Assembly: GCA_038380795.1 (NCBI GenBank)
Contig: CM076277.1
Location: forward strand, 206,001 to 270,000
Length of the DNA stretch: 64,000 nt
Source: Pyrocephalus nanus
Taxonomy: Eukaryota; Chordata; Aves; Passeriformes; Tyrannidae
Direction of reading: 5' to 3'
Shown here: in pieces, positions 36,607 to 51,081 of the stretch
How the letters are laid out: each line of letters opens with the position of its first letter
Position numbering within the stretch: position 1 is the first letter of the stretch
The notes under the pieces: generated by a model
What the model saw: the letters and a program-made list of their open reading frames with translations, nothing else
Told to the model about the DNA's origin: nothing
Databases searched by the model: none
Translations under genes and position numbers: made by a program

Positions 36607-38324
36607 ATAAACCCTAACCCTAACCCTAACCCTAACCCTAACCAAGTCTGAACCGGTCTGAACCGGTCTGAACTAGTTTAAACCGTTGTGAGACTGCTGC
36701 TCTTTCTAAACTGATACAAGAATAGGGAAGCACTGCTGTAAATATAGAGCATTATTGCCTAGTTAGATTTGTGGAGGGTGAGAGAAAATTGGCCCAGAGT
36801 AAACGCAAAACATTTTTGGTGCAAAATGTGGATAGAGACTGCTAGGAGGGATAAGGACCAGATCAGATCACAACACCAAATTATATTTGAAACCCTCAGG
36901 AAACCCCAAACGACAAAATGCTCCTAAAAACCCCCCAAACACCAGAAAACCCCCATCAAATTACAAAAGCACCTTACCATTCCTAAGCAAATTACACAGT
37001 AAAAACTGCTTAGAGACAGAGTTTTATGCCTTTAAACAGCAGGTATTTATTAGGCGACGTCATGCAGCTCTCCGGCTCGGGCTGGGCAAAAAGAGCTCCG
37101 AAATGTTTGAGTAAAAACACGCAATTTATACAGTTTCTAATTACGATTACAACATATTCATATACGTACCCATGTTATTGTATTATTGGATTACTATATG
37201 TCCGGGTGGAGTTTGAGGCGTGGTCTTTCTTCTGAGGAATATCATGGTGATACATCCTGCCTTCATCATAGGGTCTCAAATTTATTCCTCATTTTTGGGT
37301 GACCCCGGAGACCTTCTGTACTTTCCATTGTTTCATGTTCTATCCGTTGGAGCTTGGAAAAAGCCTTGGCTTCGGGCCTATTTTACCTATTCAAATATCT
37401 ACCTTAGCCTGTTTGGCTATAATTTATTACCTCTGGGCTCTTTGTGCAATGTACCTGTTGGTTTCTAGGTCTGCAGAATTTGTACGGAACAAAATCTTTT
37501 TTGAGTGAGGTAGAGAAAGCGGGGGGGGAAGAGAACAGTGGATTTTGCAGTAAGATGCTTCGATTTACAGTTCTAGAGCCTCGTTTTGCTTCAGTCAAAA
37601 AGGCGGGCGGTGTGACTCTCTGGGAGCGGCGACAACTTTCTGCCCTCGCACCGTTTGCCTGGGAGGAATCCTCAGAAGCATTCCGGTGTCTAAATTGAAC
37701 ATCTGAGTTTGGGGTGGGACTCCTGCTAGTGCACAAAACGCCGTTCCCCCAGAAAAAGAAAGCCCTTACCCTCTGGTTATCAGGTGTAGGTTGCAAAGCG
37801 CTCTGTGGGAAATGAGAGCTCACGGTCCCGACACCTTGTATCCGGAGGGAATCTTCGTACGACTTCAATTTCCCGAGTCCCGCCGCCTGCTTTGCCGCAG
37901 GACTCCTGCGAGGGACCGGCTGCGGAGGAGAAAAGAAATGCTCGGTCGGCTGGCAGGCGACAGGCACTTTAGGAATGGCAGGCTTAGCTTTATAGTCTTT
38001 TCTTGCCTCTGTGGGTATACGCGCTATAATTGGTCGGTTGTTTCTCTTCGCGTGCAGCGCTTAGTCTTTTGATTGGCAGTCGGGGTCCTGTTGTGTTCTG
38101 GCGAAGCTCAAAACGATGCCTATTATTTACTGTAGTTTTTCTTCCCTTTCTGCTCTCCTGCCTTGGTGCTGTTTACATTCTTTTACAATCTCAGAGCTGT
38201 AACTGATTAAATTCAAGGCTTAAGTTGTCAACAGCCCAGCTGTTTCCAATAAATGACAGCCCTCTGTTCCCAGCAAAAAAAGGTCTTATATTCAAGGTCT
38301 CAAGTCTAGTTAGTGAGAGACCCC
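34709..38324 (+). repeat. Macrosatellite unit 10 (3616 bp)
   Basis: Complete unit. TTTGACCAGTC near 35347 (also in units 15 and 17), private AATAGTGTCC near 35391, GGAGGAGAAAAG near 37924 shared only with unit 11. Carries the CCCTAGAG and TTTGTCCATACTT set. Confidence 0.97.
36550..36643 (-). repeat. Interstitial telomeric block, unit 10 (94 bp, short type)
   Basis: CCCTAA repeats with one AACCATAAACCC interruption, one hexamer shorter than unit 7. Confidence 0.98.
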
Positions 38325-40191
38325 TGCATTTGCCCGTGCAGGAAAATCATCCGGGTCTGGGACCTTTTGTTTCAGAGCGACCTTTGTCCATATTCCGTTT
38401 AGGGAGTTGTACTGCAATTTTGGTCCCGGTCAGCGGCGAGAAAAAAACAGATCTTTCCCCGAATAAGGAAGCCTGTACCCTCAGGGTCTCAGGTGTAAGT
38501 GGTGAGAGACCCAGTAAATTCCAAGAGTGGCAAGAGTGCTCTGTCCTTTAGACTTTTTGTCTGGGAGAAATCTTCATCCCTGTTCAATTTCAGGAACCTA
38601 AGCAGCTATCTCGATGCAGCACTCCTGCAAAAAAAGAACAGATCTTAACTACAGGAAAAGAAAACCCATACCCTATGGGTCTCAGGTGCAGGTGGTGGGA
38701 TACCTCTGGCCCTCCATGGGCAGCAACAGCTTTCTGAGGTGGCACCTTTTGCCTGAGAGGAATGTTGACTATGTTTGCTCTGGGAGCTCAGACTGGGATA
38801 TCCAGTACAGATCTCCTTCAATCAAATGAGACACTGTTACCCCAGGTAAAAAAGCCGTTACCTTCTGTCTCTCAACGGCAGCTGGTGGGTGCCTCCATCG
38901 GCAGCAAGAGCTTTCTGTAGTGGCACCTTCTGTGTGAGAGGAACGTTCATCCGTATTCAATTTGACGAGTCAAACCACCTATCTCAGTCCACGACTCCTG
39001 CAAGCAAATAGTATCCTATTTCCCCTAGGACAAAAAGCCCTTACCCTCAGGATCTCAAGTGTGTTAATTAGACACCCTTGACAGTTCATGGGCAGTGAGA
39101 ACGTTCTATCCTGTCACCTTTTGTCTGGGAGGAATCTTGGTCCTTGTTCCATTTGGAACTGGACGGGCAGTTGCAGTGCAGGGTTCCTGCAAGGTAACAA
39201 CAACCCTTTACCCCAGAAAAGAAAGCCCTTAACCTTGGGATCTAAGGTGCAATTGATAGACCAGCCTACCCTTCCATGGACAGCAAGAACTTGCTGCGGT
39301 GACACCCTTTCTCTGGGAGGATTCTTAGTCCATATTCAATGTTGGATGGCAGACTGACAATATCGGCACGGGGCTCCTGCGAGCAAATCGCAGACCATTT
39401 CCGCATGAAAGGCAGCTAGTAGCCACAAGTACTCTAATGCAGGTGAAGGGAGACCCGTGACAGTGCATGGGGCAGCCACACATTTTTGTCCTTGCCTCTT
39501 CTGTATGGAGAGTATGTTGATACGTGTACGCCTTAGACGGTCATACTGTTATGATCGGCACTACTCTCTGAAAACCAAACGACAGCCCTTTCCCACAGAA
39601 CTGGGCTGTTAGGAGTAGTTAGTGGGAAAGGCTGAGCCCACGAAAGGAGAGAGCTTTGTGTGTTGGCACATCTTGTCTGGGAGGAATCTTCATTCGTACT
39701 TTATATTGGAATCAGACCGGCAATTTCAGAGCAGGACATCTGCAAGTGCACAAAAGCCCTTTCTCCCAGGAAGGCGAGTGCCAACCCTTGAGATATCGGG
39801 TACAATTGGTGGGCCAGCCTTGGAACTCTATGGGCAGCAGGAGCTATCTGTCCAGCCACCTTCAGTCTGAGAGCGATCTTTGTCCGTATTCGATTTTGGA
39901 GTCAGACTGGAAATTTCATCACAGAATTCCTGCAAGTGAACAACAGCCCTTTATCCCAGAAAACAAAACGCTTACCCTCAGGGTAAAATGTCCGGGTTGT
40001 GGGCAAGCCTGGGCACTCCATTGGAAGCAGGAGCTTTCTTTGATGGCACCTCTTGCCTGGCAGGAATCTTTGTCCATACTTAATTTTGGCATTCAGACTG
40101 GTAATTTTGGCGCAGGATTCCTGCAAGCGGACGACAGCTCTTTCTCCCGGGAAAAATACTGCTTACCCTAACCCTAACCCTAACCCTAACC

Positions 40192-40222
<31 letters not shown>

Positions 40223-41940
40223 ATAAACCCTAACCCTAACCCTAACCCTAACCCTAACCAAGTCTGAACCGGTCTGAACCGGTCTGAACTAGTTTAAACC
40301 GTTGTGAGACTGCTGCTCTTTCTAAACTGATACAAGAATAGGGAAGCACTGCTGTAAATATAGAGCATTATTGCCTAGTTAGATTTGTGGAGGGTGAGAG
40401 AAAATTGGCCCAGAGTAAACGCAAAACATTTTTGGTGCAAAATGTGGATAGAGACTGCTAGGAGGGATAAGGACCAGATCAGATCACAACACCAAATTAT
40501 ATTTGAAACCCTCAGGAAACCCCAAACGACAAAATGCTCCTAAAAACCCCCCAAACACCAGAAAACCCCCATCAAATTACAAAAGCACCTTACCATTCCT
40601 AAGCAAATTACACAGTAAAAACTGCTTAGAGACAGAGTTTTATGCCTTTAAACAGCAGGTATTTATTAGGCGACGTCATGCAGCTCTCCGGCTCGGGCTG
40701 GGCAAAAAGAGCTCCGAAATGTTTGAGTAAAAACACGCAATTTATACAGTTTCTAATTACGATTACAACATATTCATATACGTACCCATGTTATTGTATT
40801 ATTGGATTACTATATGTCCGGGTGGAGTTTGAGGCGTGGTCTTTCTTCTGAGGAATATCATGGTGATACATCCTGCCTTCATCATAGGGTCTCAAATTTA
40901 TTCCTCATTTTTGGGTGACCCCGGAGACCTTCTGTACTTTCCATTGTTTCATGTTCTATCCGTTGGAGCTTGGAAAAAGCCTTGGCTTCGGGCCTATTTT
41001 ACCTATTCAAATATCTACCTTAGCCTGTTTGGCTATAATTTATTACCTCTGGGCTCTTTGTGCAATGTACCTGTTGGTTTCTAGGTCTGCAGAATTTGTA
41101 CGGAACAAAATCTTTTTTGAGTGAGGTAGAGAAAGCGGGGGGGGAAGAGAACAGTGGATTTTGCAGTAAGATGCTTCGATTTACAGTTCTAGAGCCTCGT
41201 TTTGCTTCAGTCAAAAAGGCGGGCGGTGTGACTCTCTGGGAGCGGCGACAACTTTCTGCCCTCGCACCGTTTGCCTGGGAGGAATCCTCAGAAGCATTCC
41301 GGTGTCTAAATTGAACATCTGAGTTTGGGGTGGGACTCCTGCTAGTGCACAAAACGCCGTTCCCCCAGAAAAAGAAAGCCCTTACCCTCTGGTTATCAGG
41401 TGTAGGTTGCAAAGCGCTCTGTGGGAAATGAGAGCTCACGGTCCCGACACCTTGTATCCGGAGGGAATCTTCGTACGACTTCAATTTCCCGAGTCCCGCC
41501 GCCTGCTTTGCCGCAGGACTCCTGCGAGGGACCGGCTGCGGAGGAGAAAAGAAATGCTCGGTCGGCTGGCAGGCGACAGGCACTTTAGGAATGGCAGGCT
41601 TAGCTTTATAGTCTTTTCTTGCCTCTGTGGGTATACGCGCTATAATTGGTCGGTTGTTTCTCTTCGCGTGCAGCGCTTAGTCTTTTGATTGGCAGTCGGG
41701 GTCCTGTTGTGTTCTGGCGAAGCTCAAAACGATGCCTATTATTTACTGTAGTTTTTCTTCCCTTTCTGCTCTCCTGCCTTGGTGCTGTTTACATTCTTTT
41801 ACAATCTCAGAGCTGTAACTGATTAAATTCAAGGCTTAAGTTGTCAACAGCCCAGCTGTTTCCAATAAATGACAGCCCTCTGTTCCCAGCAAAAAAAGGT
41901 CTTATATTCAAGGTCTCAAGTCTAGTTAGTGAGAGACCCC
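38325..41940 (+). repeat. Macrosatellite unit 11 (3616 bp)
   Basis: Complete unit. GGAGGAGAAAAG near 41540 pairs it with unit 10, but it has TTCTCCCAGG/CCCTTGAG together with TTTGTCCATACTT, so it combines markers of two groups. Confidence 0.97.
40166..40259 (-). repeat. Interstitial telomeric block, unit 11 (94 bp, short type)
   Basis: Same structure as unit 10, with the AACCATAAACCC interruption. Confidence 0.98.
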
Positions 41941-43801
41941 TGCATTTGCCCGTGCAGGAAAATCATCCGGGTCTGGGACCTTTTGTTTCAGAGCGACCTT
42001 TGTCCATATTCCGTTTAGGGAGTTGTACTGCAATTTTGGTCCCGGTCAGCGGCGAGAAAAAAACAGATCTTTCCCCGAATAAGGAAGCCTGTACCCTCAG
42101 GGTCTCAGGTGTAAGTGGTGAGAGACCCAGTAAATTCCAAGAGTGGCAAGAGTGCTCTGTCCTTTAGACTTTTTGTCTGGGAGAAATCTTCATCCCTGTT
42201 CAATTTCAGGAACCTAAGCAGCTATCTCGATGCAGCACTCCTGCAAAAAAAGAACAGATCTTAACTACAGGAAAAGAAAACCCATACCCTATGGGTCTCA
42301 GGTGCAGGTGGTGGGATACCTCTGGCCCTCCATGGGCAGCAACAGCTTTCTGAGGTGGCACCTTTTGCCTGAGAGGAATGTTGACTATGTTTGCTCTGGG
42401 AGCTCAGACTGGGATATCCAGTACAGATCTCCTTCAATCAAATGAGACACTGTTACCCCAGGTAAAAAAGCCGTTACCTTCTGTCTCTCAACGGCAGCTG
42501 GTGGGTGCCTCCATCGGCAGCAAGAGCTTTCTGTAGTGGCACCTTCTGTGTGAGAGGAACGTTCATCCGTATTCAATTTGACGAGTCAAACCACCTATCT
42601 CAGTCCACGACTCCTGCAAGCAAATAGTATCCTATTTCCCCTAGGACAAAAAGCCCTTACCCTCAGGATCTCAAGTGTGTTAATTAGACACCCTTGACAG
42701 TTCATGGGCAGTGAGAACGTTCTATCCTGTCACCTTTTGTCTGGGAGGAATCTTGGTCCTTGTTCCATTTGGAACTGGACGGGCAGTTGCAGTGCAGGGT
42801 TCCTGCAAGGTAACAACAACCCTTTACCCCAGAAAAGAAAGCCCTTAACCTTGGGATCTAAGGTGCAATTGATAGACCAGCCTACCCTTCCATGGACAGC
42901 AAGAACTTGCTGCGGTGACACCCTTTCTCTGGGAGGATTCTTAGTCCATATTCAATGTTGGATGGCAGACTGACAATATCGGCACGGGGCTCCTGCGAGC
43001 AAATCGCAGACCATTTCCGCATGAAAGGCAGCTAGTAGCCACAAGTACTCTAATGCAGGTGAAGGGAGACCCGTGACAGTGCATGGGGCAGCCACACATT
43101 TTTGTCCTTGCCTCTTCTGTATGGAGAGTATGTTGATACGTGTACGCCTTAGACGGTCATACTGTTATGATCGGCACTACTCTCTGAAAACCAAACGACA
43201 GCCCTTTCCCACAGAACTGGGCTGTTAGGAGTAGTTAGTGGGAAAGGCTGAGCCCACGAAAGGAGAGAGCTTTGTGTGTTGGCACATCTTGTCTGGGAGG
43301 AATCTTCATTCGTACTTTATATTGGAATCAGACCGGCAATTTCAGAGCAGGACATCTGCAAGTGCACAAAAGCCCTTTCTTCCAGGAAGGCGAGTGCCAA
43401 CCCTAGAGATATCGGGTACAATTGGTGGGCCAGCCTTGGAACTCTATGGGCAGCAGGAGCTATCTGTCCAGCCACCTTCAGTCTGAGAGCGATCTTTGTC
43501 CGTATTCGATTTTGGAGTCAGACTGGAAATTTCATCACAGAATTCCTGCAAGTGAACAACAGCCCTTTATCCCAGAAAACAAAACGCTTACCCTCAGGGT
43601 AAAATGTCCGGGTTGTGGGCAAGCCTGGGCACTCCATTGGAAGCAGGAGCTTTCTTTGATGGCACCTCTTGCCTGGCAGGAATCTTTGTCCATACTTAAT
43701 TTTGGCATTCAGACTGGTAATTTTGGCGCAGGATTCCTGCAAGCGGACGACAGCTCTTTCTCCCGGGAAAAATACTGCTTACCCTAACCCTAACCCTAAC
43801 C

Positions 43802-43832
<31 letters not shown>

Positions 43833-45550
43833 ATAAACCCTAACCCTAACCCTAACCCTAACCCTAACCAAGTCTGAACCGGTCTGAACCGGTCTGAACT
43901 AGTTTAAACCGTTGTGAGACTGCTGCTCTTTCTAAACTGATACAAGAATAGGGAAGCACTGCTGTAAATATAGAGCATTATTGCCTAGTTAGATTTGTGG
44001 AGGGTGAGAGAAAATTGGCCCAGAGTAAACGCAAAACATTTTTGGTGCAAAATGTGGATAGAGACTGCTAGGAGGGATAAGGACCAGATCAGATCACAAC
44101 ACCAAATTATATTTGAAACCCTCAGGAAACCCCAAACGACAAAATGCTCCTAAAAACCCCCCAAACACCAGAAAACCCCCATCAAATTACAAAAGCACCT
44201 TACCATTCCTAAGCAAATTACACAGTAAAAACTGCTTAGAGACAGAGTTTTATGCCTTTAAACAGCAGGTATTTATTAGGCGACGTCATGCAGCTCTCCG
44301 GCTCGGGCTGGGCAAAAAGAGCTCCGAAATGTTTGAGTAAAAACACGCAATTTATACAGTTTCTAATTACGATTACAACATATTCATATACGTACCCATG
44401 TTATTGTATTATTGGATTACTATATGTCCGGGTGGAGTTTGAGGCGTGGTCTTTCTTCTGAGGAATATCATGGTGATACATCCTGCCTTCATCATAGGGT
44501 CTCAAATTTATTCCTCATTTTTGGGTGACCCCGGAGACCTTCTGTACTTTCCATTGTTTCATGTTCTATCCGTTGGAGCTTGGAAAAAGCCTTGGCTTCG
44601 GGCCTATTTTACCTATTCAAATATCTACCTTAGCCTGTTTGGCTATAATTTATTACCTCTGGGCTCTTTGTGCAATGTACCTGTTGGTTTCTAGGTCTGC
44701 AGAATTTGTACGGAACAAAATCTTTTTTGAGTGAGGTAGAGAAAGCGGGGGGGGAAGAGAACAGTGGATTTTGCAGTAAGATGCTTCGATTTACAGTTCT
44801 AGAGCCTCGTTTTGCTTCAGTCAAAAAGGCGGGCGGTGTGACTCTCTGGGAGCGGCGACAACTTTCTGCCCTCGCACCGTTTGCCTGGGAGGAATCCTCA
44901 GAAGCATTCCGGTGTCTAAATTGAACATCTGAGTTTGGGGTGGGACTCCTGCTAGTGCACAAAACGCCGTTCCCCCAGAAAAAGAAAGCCCTTACCCTCT
45001 GGTTATCAGGTGTAGGTTGCAAAGCGCTCTGTGGGAAATGAGAGCTCACGGTCCCGACACCTTGTATCCGGAGGGAATCTTCGTACGACTTCAATTTCCC
45101 GAGTCCCGCCGCCTGCTTTGCCGCAGGACTCCTGCGAGGGACCGGCTGCGGAGGACAAAAGAAATGCTCGGTCGGCTGGCAGGCGACAGGCACTTTAGGA
45201 ATGGCAGGCTTAGCTTTATAGTCTTTTCTTGCCTCTGTGGGTATACGCGCTATAATTGGTCGGTTGTTTCTCTTCGCGTGCAGCGCTTAGTCTTTTGATT
45301 GGCAGTCGGGGTCCTGTTGTGTTCTGGCGAAGCTCAAAACGATGCCTATTATTTACTGTAGTTTTTCTTCCCTTTCTGCTCTCCTGCCTTGGTGCTGTTT
45401 ACATTCTTTTACAATCTCAGAGCTGTAACTGATTAAATTCAAGGCTTAAGTTGTCAACAGCCCAGCTGTTTCCAATAAATGACAGCCCTCTGTTCCCAGC
45501 AAAAAAAGGTCTTATATTCAAGGTCTCAAGTCTAGTTAGTGAGAGACCCC
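41941..45550 (+). repeat. Macrosatellite unit 12 (3610 bp)
   Basis: Complete unit. CCCTAGAG and TTTGTCCATACTT set, GGAGGACAAAAG common form near 45150; no private base noticed. Confidence 0.97.
43782..43869 (-). repeat. Interstitial telomeric block, unit 12 (88 bp, short type)
   Basis: One hexamer shorter than unit 11; one AACCATAAACCC interruption. Equal shortest of all blocks. Confidence 0.98.
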
Positions 45551-47417
45551 TGCATTTGCCCGTGCAGGAAAATCATCCGGGTCTGGGACCTTTTGTTTCA
45601 GAGCGACCTTTGTCCATATTCCGTTTAGGGAGTTGTACTGCAATTTTGGTCCCGGTCAGCGGCGAGAAAAAAACAGATCTTTCCCCGAATAAGGAAGCCT
45701 GTACCCTCAGGGTCTCAGGTGTAAGTGGTGAGAGACCCAGTAAATTCCAAGAGTGGCAAGAGTGCTCTGTCCTTTAGACTTTTTGTCTGGGAGAAATCTT
45801 CATCCCTGTTCAATTTCAGGAACCTAAGCAGCTATCTCGATGCAGCACTCCTGCAAAAAAAGAACAGATCTTAACTACAGGAAAAGAAAACCCATACCCT
45901 ATGGGTCTCAGGTGCAGGTGGTGGGATACCTCTGGCCCTCCATGGGCAGCAACAGCTTTCTGAGGTGGCACCTTTTGCCTGAGAGGAATGTTGACTATGT
46001 TTGCTCTGGGAGCTCAGACTGGGATATCCAGTACAGATCTCCTTCAATCAAATGAGACACTGTTACCCCAGGTAAAAAAGCCGTTACCTTCTGTCTCTCA
46101 ACGGCAGCTGGTGGGTGCCTCCATCGGCAGCAAGAGCTTTCTGTAGTGGCACCTTCTGTGTGAGAGGAACGTTCATCCGTATTCAATTTGACGAGTCAAA
46201 CCACCTATCTCAGTCCACGACTCCTGCAAGCAAATAGTATCCTATTTCCCCTAGGACAAAAAGCCCTTACCCTCAGGATCTCAAGTGTGTTAATTAGACA
46301 CCCTTGACAGTTCATGGGCAGTGAGAACGTTCTATCCTGTCACCTTTTGTCTGGGAGGAATCTTGGTCCTTGTTCCATTTGGAACTGGACGGGCAGTTGC
46401 AGTGCAGGGTTCCTGCAAGGTAACAACAACCCTTTACCCCAGAAAAGAAAGCCCTTAACCTTGGGATCTAAGGTGCAATTGATAGACCAGCCTACCCTTC
46501 CATGGACAGCAAGAACTTGCTGCGGTGACACCCTTTCTCTGGGAGGATTCTTAGTCCATATTCAATGTTGGATGGCAGACTGACAATATCGGCACGGGGC
46601 TCCTGCGAGCAAATCGCAGACCATTTCCGCATGAAAGGCAGCTAGTAGCCACAAGTACTCTAATGCAGGTGAAGGGAGACCCGTGACAGTGCATGGGGCA
46701 GCCACACATTTTTGTCCTTGCCTCTTCTGTATGGAGAGTATGTTGATACGTGTACGCCTTAGACGGTCATACTGTTATGATCGGCACTACTCTCTGAAAA
46801 CCAAACGACAGCCCTTTCCCACAGAACTGGGCTGTTAGGAGTAGTTAGTGGGAAAGGCTGAGCCCACCAAAGGAGAGAGCTTTGTGTGTTGGCACATCTT
46901 GTCTGGGAGGAATCTTCATTCGTACTTTATATTGGAATCAGACCGGCAATTTCAGAGCAGGACATCTGCAAGTGCACAAAAGCCCTTTCTCCCAGGAAGG
47001 CGAGTGCCAACCCTTGAGATATCGGGTACAATTGGTGGGCCAGCCTTGGAACTCTATGGGCAGCAGGAGCTATCTGTCCAGCCACCTTCAGTCTGAGAGC
47101 GATCTTTGTCCGTATTCGATTTTGGAGTCAGACTGGAAATTTCATCACAGAATTCCTGCAAGTGAACAACAGCCCTTTATCCCAGAAAACAAAACGCTTA
47201 CCCTCAGGGTAAAATGTCCGGGTTGTGGGCAAGCCTGGGCACTCCATTGGAAGCAGGAGCTTTCTTTGATGGCACCTCTTGCCTGGCAGGAATCTTTGTC
47301 CATACTTAATTTTGGCATTCAGACTGGTAATTTTGGCGCAGGATTCCTGCAAGCGGACGACAGCTCTTTCTCCCGGGAAAAATACTGCTTACCCTAACCC
47401 TAACCCTAACCCTAACC

Positions 47418-47448
<31 letters not shown>

Positions 47449-49166
47449 ATAAACCCTAACCCTAACCCTAACCCTAACCCTAACCAAGTCTGAACCGGTC
47501 TGAACCGGTCTGAACTAGTTTAAACCGTTGTGAGACTGCTGCTCTTTCTAAACTGATACAAGAATAGGGAAGCACTGCTGTAAATATAGAGCATTATTGC
47601 CTAGTTAGATTTGTGGAGGGTGAGAGAAAATTGGCCCAGAGTAAACGCAAAACATTTTTGGTGCAAAATGTGGATAGAGACTGCTAGGAGGGATAAGGAC
47701 CAGATCAGATCACAACACCAAATTATATTTGAAACCCTCAGGAAACCCCAAACGACAAAATGCTCCTAAAAACCCCCCAAACACCAGAAAACCCCCATCA
47801 AATTACAAAAGCACCTTACCATTCCTAAGCAAATTACACAGTAAAAACTGCTTAGAGACAGAGTTTTATGCCTTTAAACAGCAGGTATTTATTAGGCGAC
47901 GTCATGCAGCTCTCCGGCTCGGGCTGGGCAAAAAGAGCTCCGAAATGTTTGAGTAAAAACACGCAATTTATACAGTTTCTAATTACGATTACAACATATT
48001 CATATACGTACCCATGTTATTGTATTATTGGATTACTATATGTCCGGGTGGAGTTTGAGGCGTGGTCTTTCTTCTGAGGAATATCATGGTGATACATCCT
48101 GCCTTCATCATAGGGTCTCAAATTTATTCCTCATTTTTGGGTGACCCCGGAGACCTTCTGTACTTTCCATTGTTTCATGTTCTATCCGTTGGAGCTTGGA
48201 AAAAGCCTTGGCTTCGGGCCTATTTTACCTATTCAAATATCTACCTTAGCCTGTTTGGCTATAATTTATTACCTCTGGGCTCTTTGTGCAATGTACCTGT
48301 TGGTTTCTAGGTCTGCAGAATTTGTACGGAACAAAATCTTTTTTGAGTGAGGTAGAGAAAGCGGGGGGGGGAGAGAACAGTGGATTTTGCAGTAAGATGC
48401 TTCGATTTACAGTTCTAGAGCCTCGTTTTGCTTCAGTCAAAAAGGCGGGCGGTGTGACTCTCTGGGAGCGGCGACAACTTTCTGCCCTCGCACCGTTTGC
48501 CTGGGAGGAATCCTCAGAAGCATTCCGGTGTCTAAATTGAACATCTGAGTTTGGGGTGGGACTCCTGCTAGTGCACAAAACGCCGTTCCCCCAGAAAAAG
48601 AAAGCCCTTACCCTCTGGTTATCAGGTGTAGGTTGCAAAGCGCTCTGTGGGAAATGAGAGCTCACGGTCCCGACACCTTGTATCCGGAGGGAATCTTCGT
48701 ACGACTTCAATTTCCCGAGTCCCGCCGCCTGCTTTGCCGCAGGACTCCTGCGAGGGACCGGCTGCGGAGGACAAAAGAAATGCTCGGTCGGCTGGCAGGC
48801 GACAGGCACTTTAGGAATGGCAGGCTTAGCTTTATAGTCTTTTCTTGCCTCTGTGGGTATACGCGCTATAATTGGTCGGTTGTTTCTCTTCGCGTGCAGC
48901 GCTTAGTCTTTTGATTGGCAGTCGGGGTCCTGTTGTGTTCTGGCGAAGCTCAAAACGATGCCTATTATTTACTGTAGTTTTTCTTCCCTTTCTGCTCTCC
49001 TGCCTTGGTGCTGTTTACATTCTTTTACAATCTCAGAGCTGTAACTGATTAAATTCAAGGCTTAAGTTGTCAACAGCCCAGCTGTTTCCAATAAATGACA
49101 GCCCTCTGTTCCCAGCAAAAAAAGGTCTTATATTCAAGGTCTCAAGTCTAGTTAGTGAGAGACCCC
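45551..49166 (+). repeat. Macrosatellite unit 13 (3616 bp)
   Basis: Complete unit. CCCACCAAAGG near 46863, otherwise limited to units 1, 2 and 5; TTCTCCCAGG/CCCTTGAG with TTTGTCCATACTT; nine-G run near 48370. Confidence 0.97.
47392..47485 (-). repeat. Interstitial telomeric block, unit 13 (94 bp, short type)
   Basis: Structure as in units 10 and 11. Confidence 0.98.
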
Positions 49167-51027
49167 TGCATTTGCCCGTGCAGGAAAATCATCCGGGTCT
49201 GGGACCTTTTGTTTCAGAGCGACCTTTGTCCATATTCCGTTTAGGGAGTTGTACTGCAATTTTGGTCCCGGTCAGCGGCGAGAAAAAAACAGATCTTTCC
49301 CCGAATAAGGAAGCCTGTACCCTCAGGGTCTCAGGTGTAAGTGGTGAGAGACCCAGTAAATTCCAAGAGTGGCAAGAGTGCTCTGTCCTTTAGACTTTTT
49401 GTCTGGGAGAAATCTTCATCCCTGTTCAATTTCAGGAACCTAAGCAGCTATCTCGATGCAGCACTCCTGCAAAAAAAGAACAGATCTTAACTCCAGGAAA
49501 AGAAAACCCATACCCTATGGGTCTCAGGTGCAGGTGGTGGGATACCTCTGGCCCTCCATGGGCAGCAACAGCTTTCTGAGGTGGCACCTTTTGCCTGAGA
49601 GGAATGTTGACTATGTTTGCTCTGGGAGCTCAGACTGGGATATCCAGTACAGATCTCCTTCAATCAAATGAGACACTGTTACCCCAGGTAAAAAAGCCGT
49701 TACCTTCTGTCTCTCAACGGCAGCTGGTGGGTGCCTCCATCGGCAGCAAGAGCTTTCTGTAGTGGCACCTTCTGTGTGAGAGGAACGTTCATCCGTATTC
49801 AATTTGACGAGTCAAACCACCTATCTCAGTCCACGACTCCTGCAAGCAAATAGTATCCTATTTCCCCTAGGACAAAAAGCCCTTACCCTCAGGATCTCAA
49901 GTGTGTTAATTAGACACCCTTGAAAGTTCATGGGCAGTGAGAACGTTCTATCCTGTCACCTTTTGTCTGGGAGGAATCTTGGTCCTTGTTCCATTTGGAA
50001 CTGGACGGGCAGTTGCAGTGCAGGGTTCCTGCAAGGTAACAACAACCCTTTACCCCAGAAAAGAAAGCCCTTAACCTTGGGATCTAAGGTGCAATTGATA
50101 GACCAGCCTACCCTTCCATGGACAGCAAGAACTTGCTGCGGTGACACCCTTTCTCTGGGAGGATTCTTAGTCCATATTCAATGTTGGATGGCAGACTGAC
50201 AATATCGGCACGGGGCTCCTGCGAGCAAATCGCAGACCATTTCCGCATGAAAGGCAGCTAGTAGCCACAAGTACTCTAATGCAGGTGAAGGGAGACCCGT
50301 GACAGTGCATGGGGCAGCCACACATTTTTGTCCTTGCCTCTTCTGTATGGAGAGTATGTTGATACGTGTACGCCTTAGACGGTCATACTGTTATGATCGG
50401 CACTACTCTCTGAAAACCAAACGACAGCCCTTTCCCACAGAACTGGGCTGTTAGGAGTAGTTAGTGGGAAAGGCTGAGCCCACGAAAGGAGAGAGCTTTG
50501 TGTGTTGGCACATCTTGTCTGGGAGGAATCTTCATTCGTACTTTATATTGGAATCAGACCGGCAATTTCAGAGCAGGACATCTGCAAGTGCACAAAAGCC
50601 CTTTCTTCCAGGAAGGCGAGTGCCAACCCTAGAGATATCGGGTACAATTGGTGGGCCAGCCTTGGAACTCTATGGGCAGCAGGAGCTATCTGTCCAGCCA
50701 CCTTCAGTCTGAGAGCGATCTTTGTCCGTATTCGATTTTGGAGTCAGACTGGAAATTTCATCACAGAATTCCTGCAAGTGAACAACAGCCCTTTATCCCA
50801 GAAAACAAAACGCTTACCCTCAGGGTAAAATGTCCGGGTTGTGGGCAAGCCTGGGCACTCCATTGGAAGCAGGAGCTTTCTTTGATGGCACCTCTTGCCT
50901 GGCAGGAATCTTTGTCCATACTTAATTTTGGCATTCAGACTGGTAATTTTGGCGCAGGATTCCTGCAAGCGGACGACAGCTCTTTCTCCCGGGAAAAATA
51001 CTGCTTACCCTAACCCTAACCCTAACC

Positions 51028-51081
<54 letters not shown>
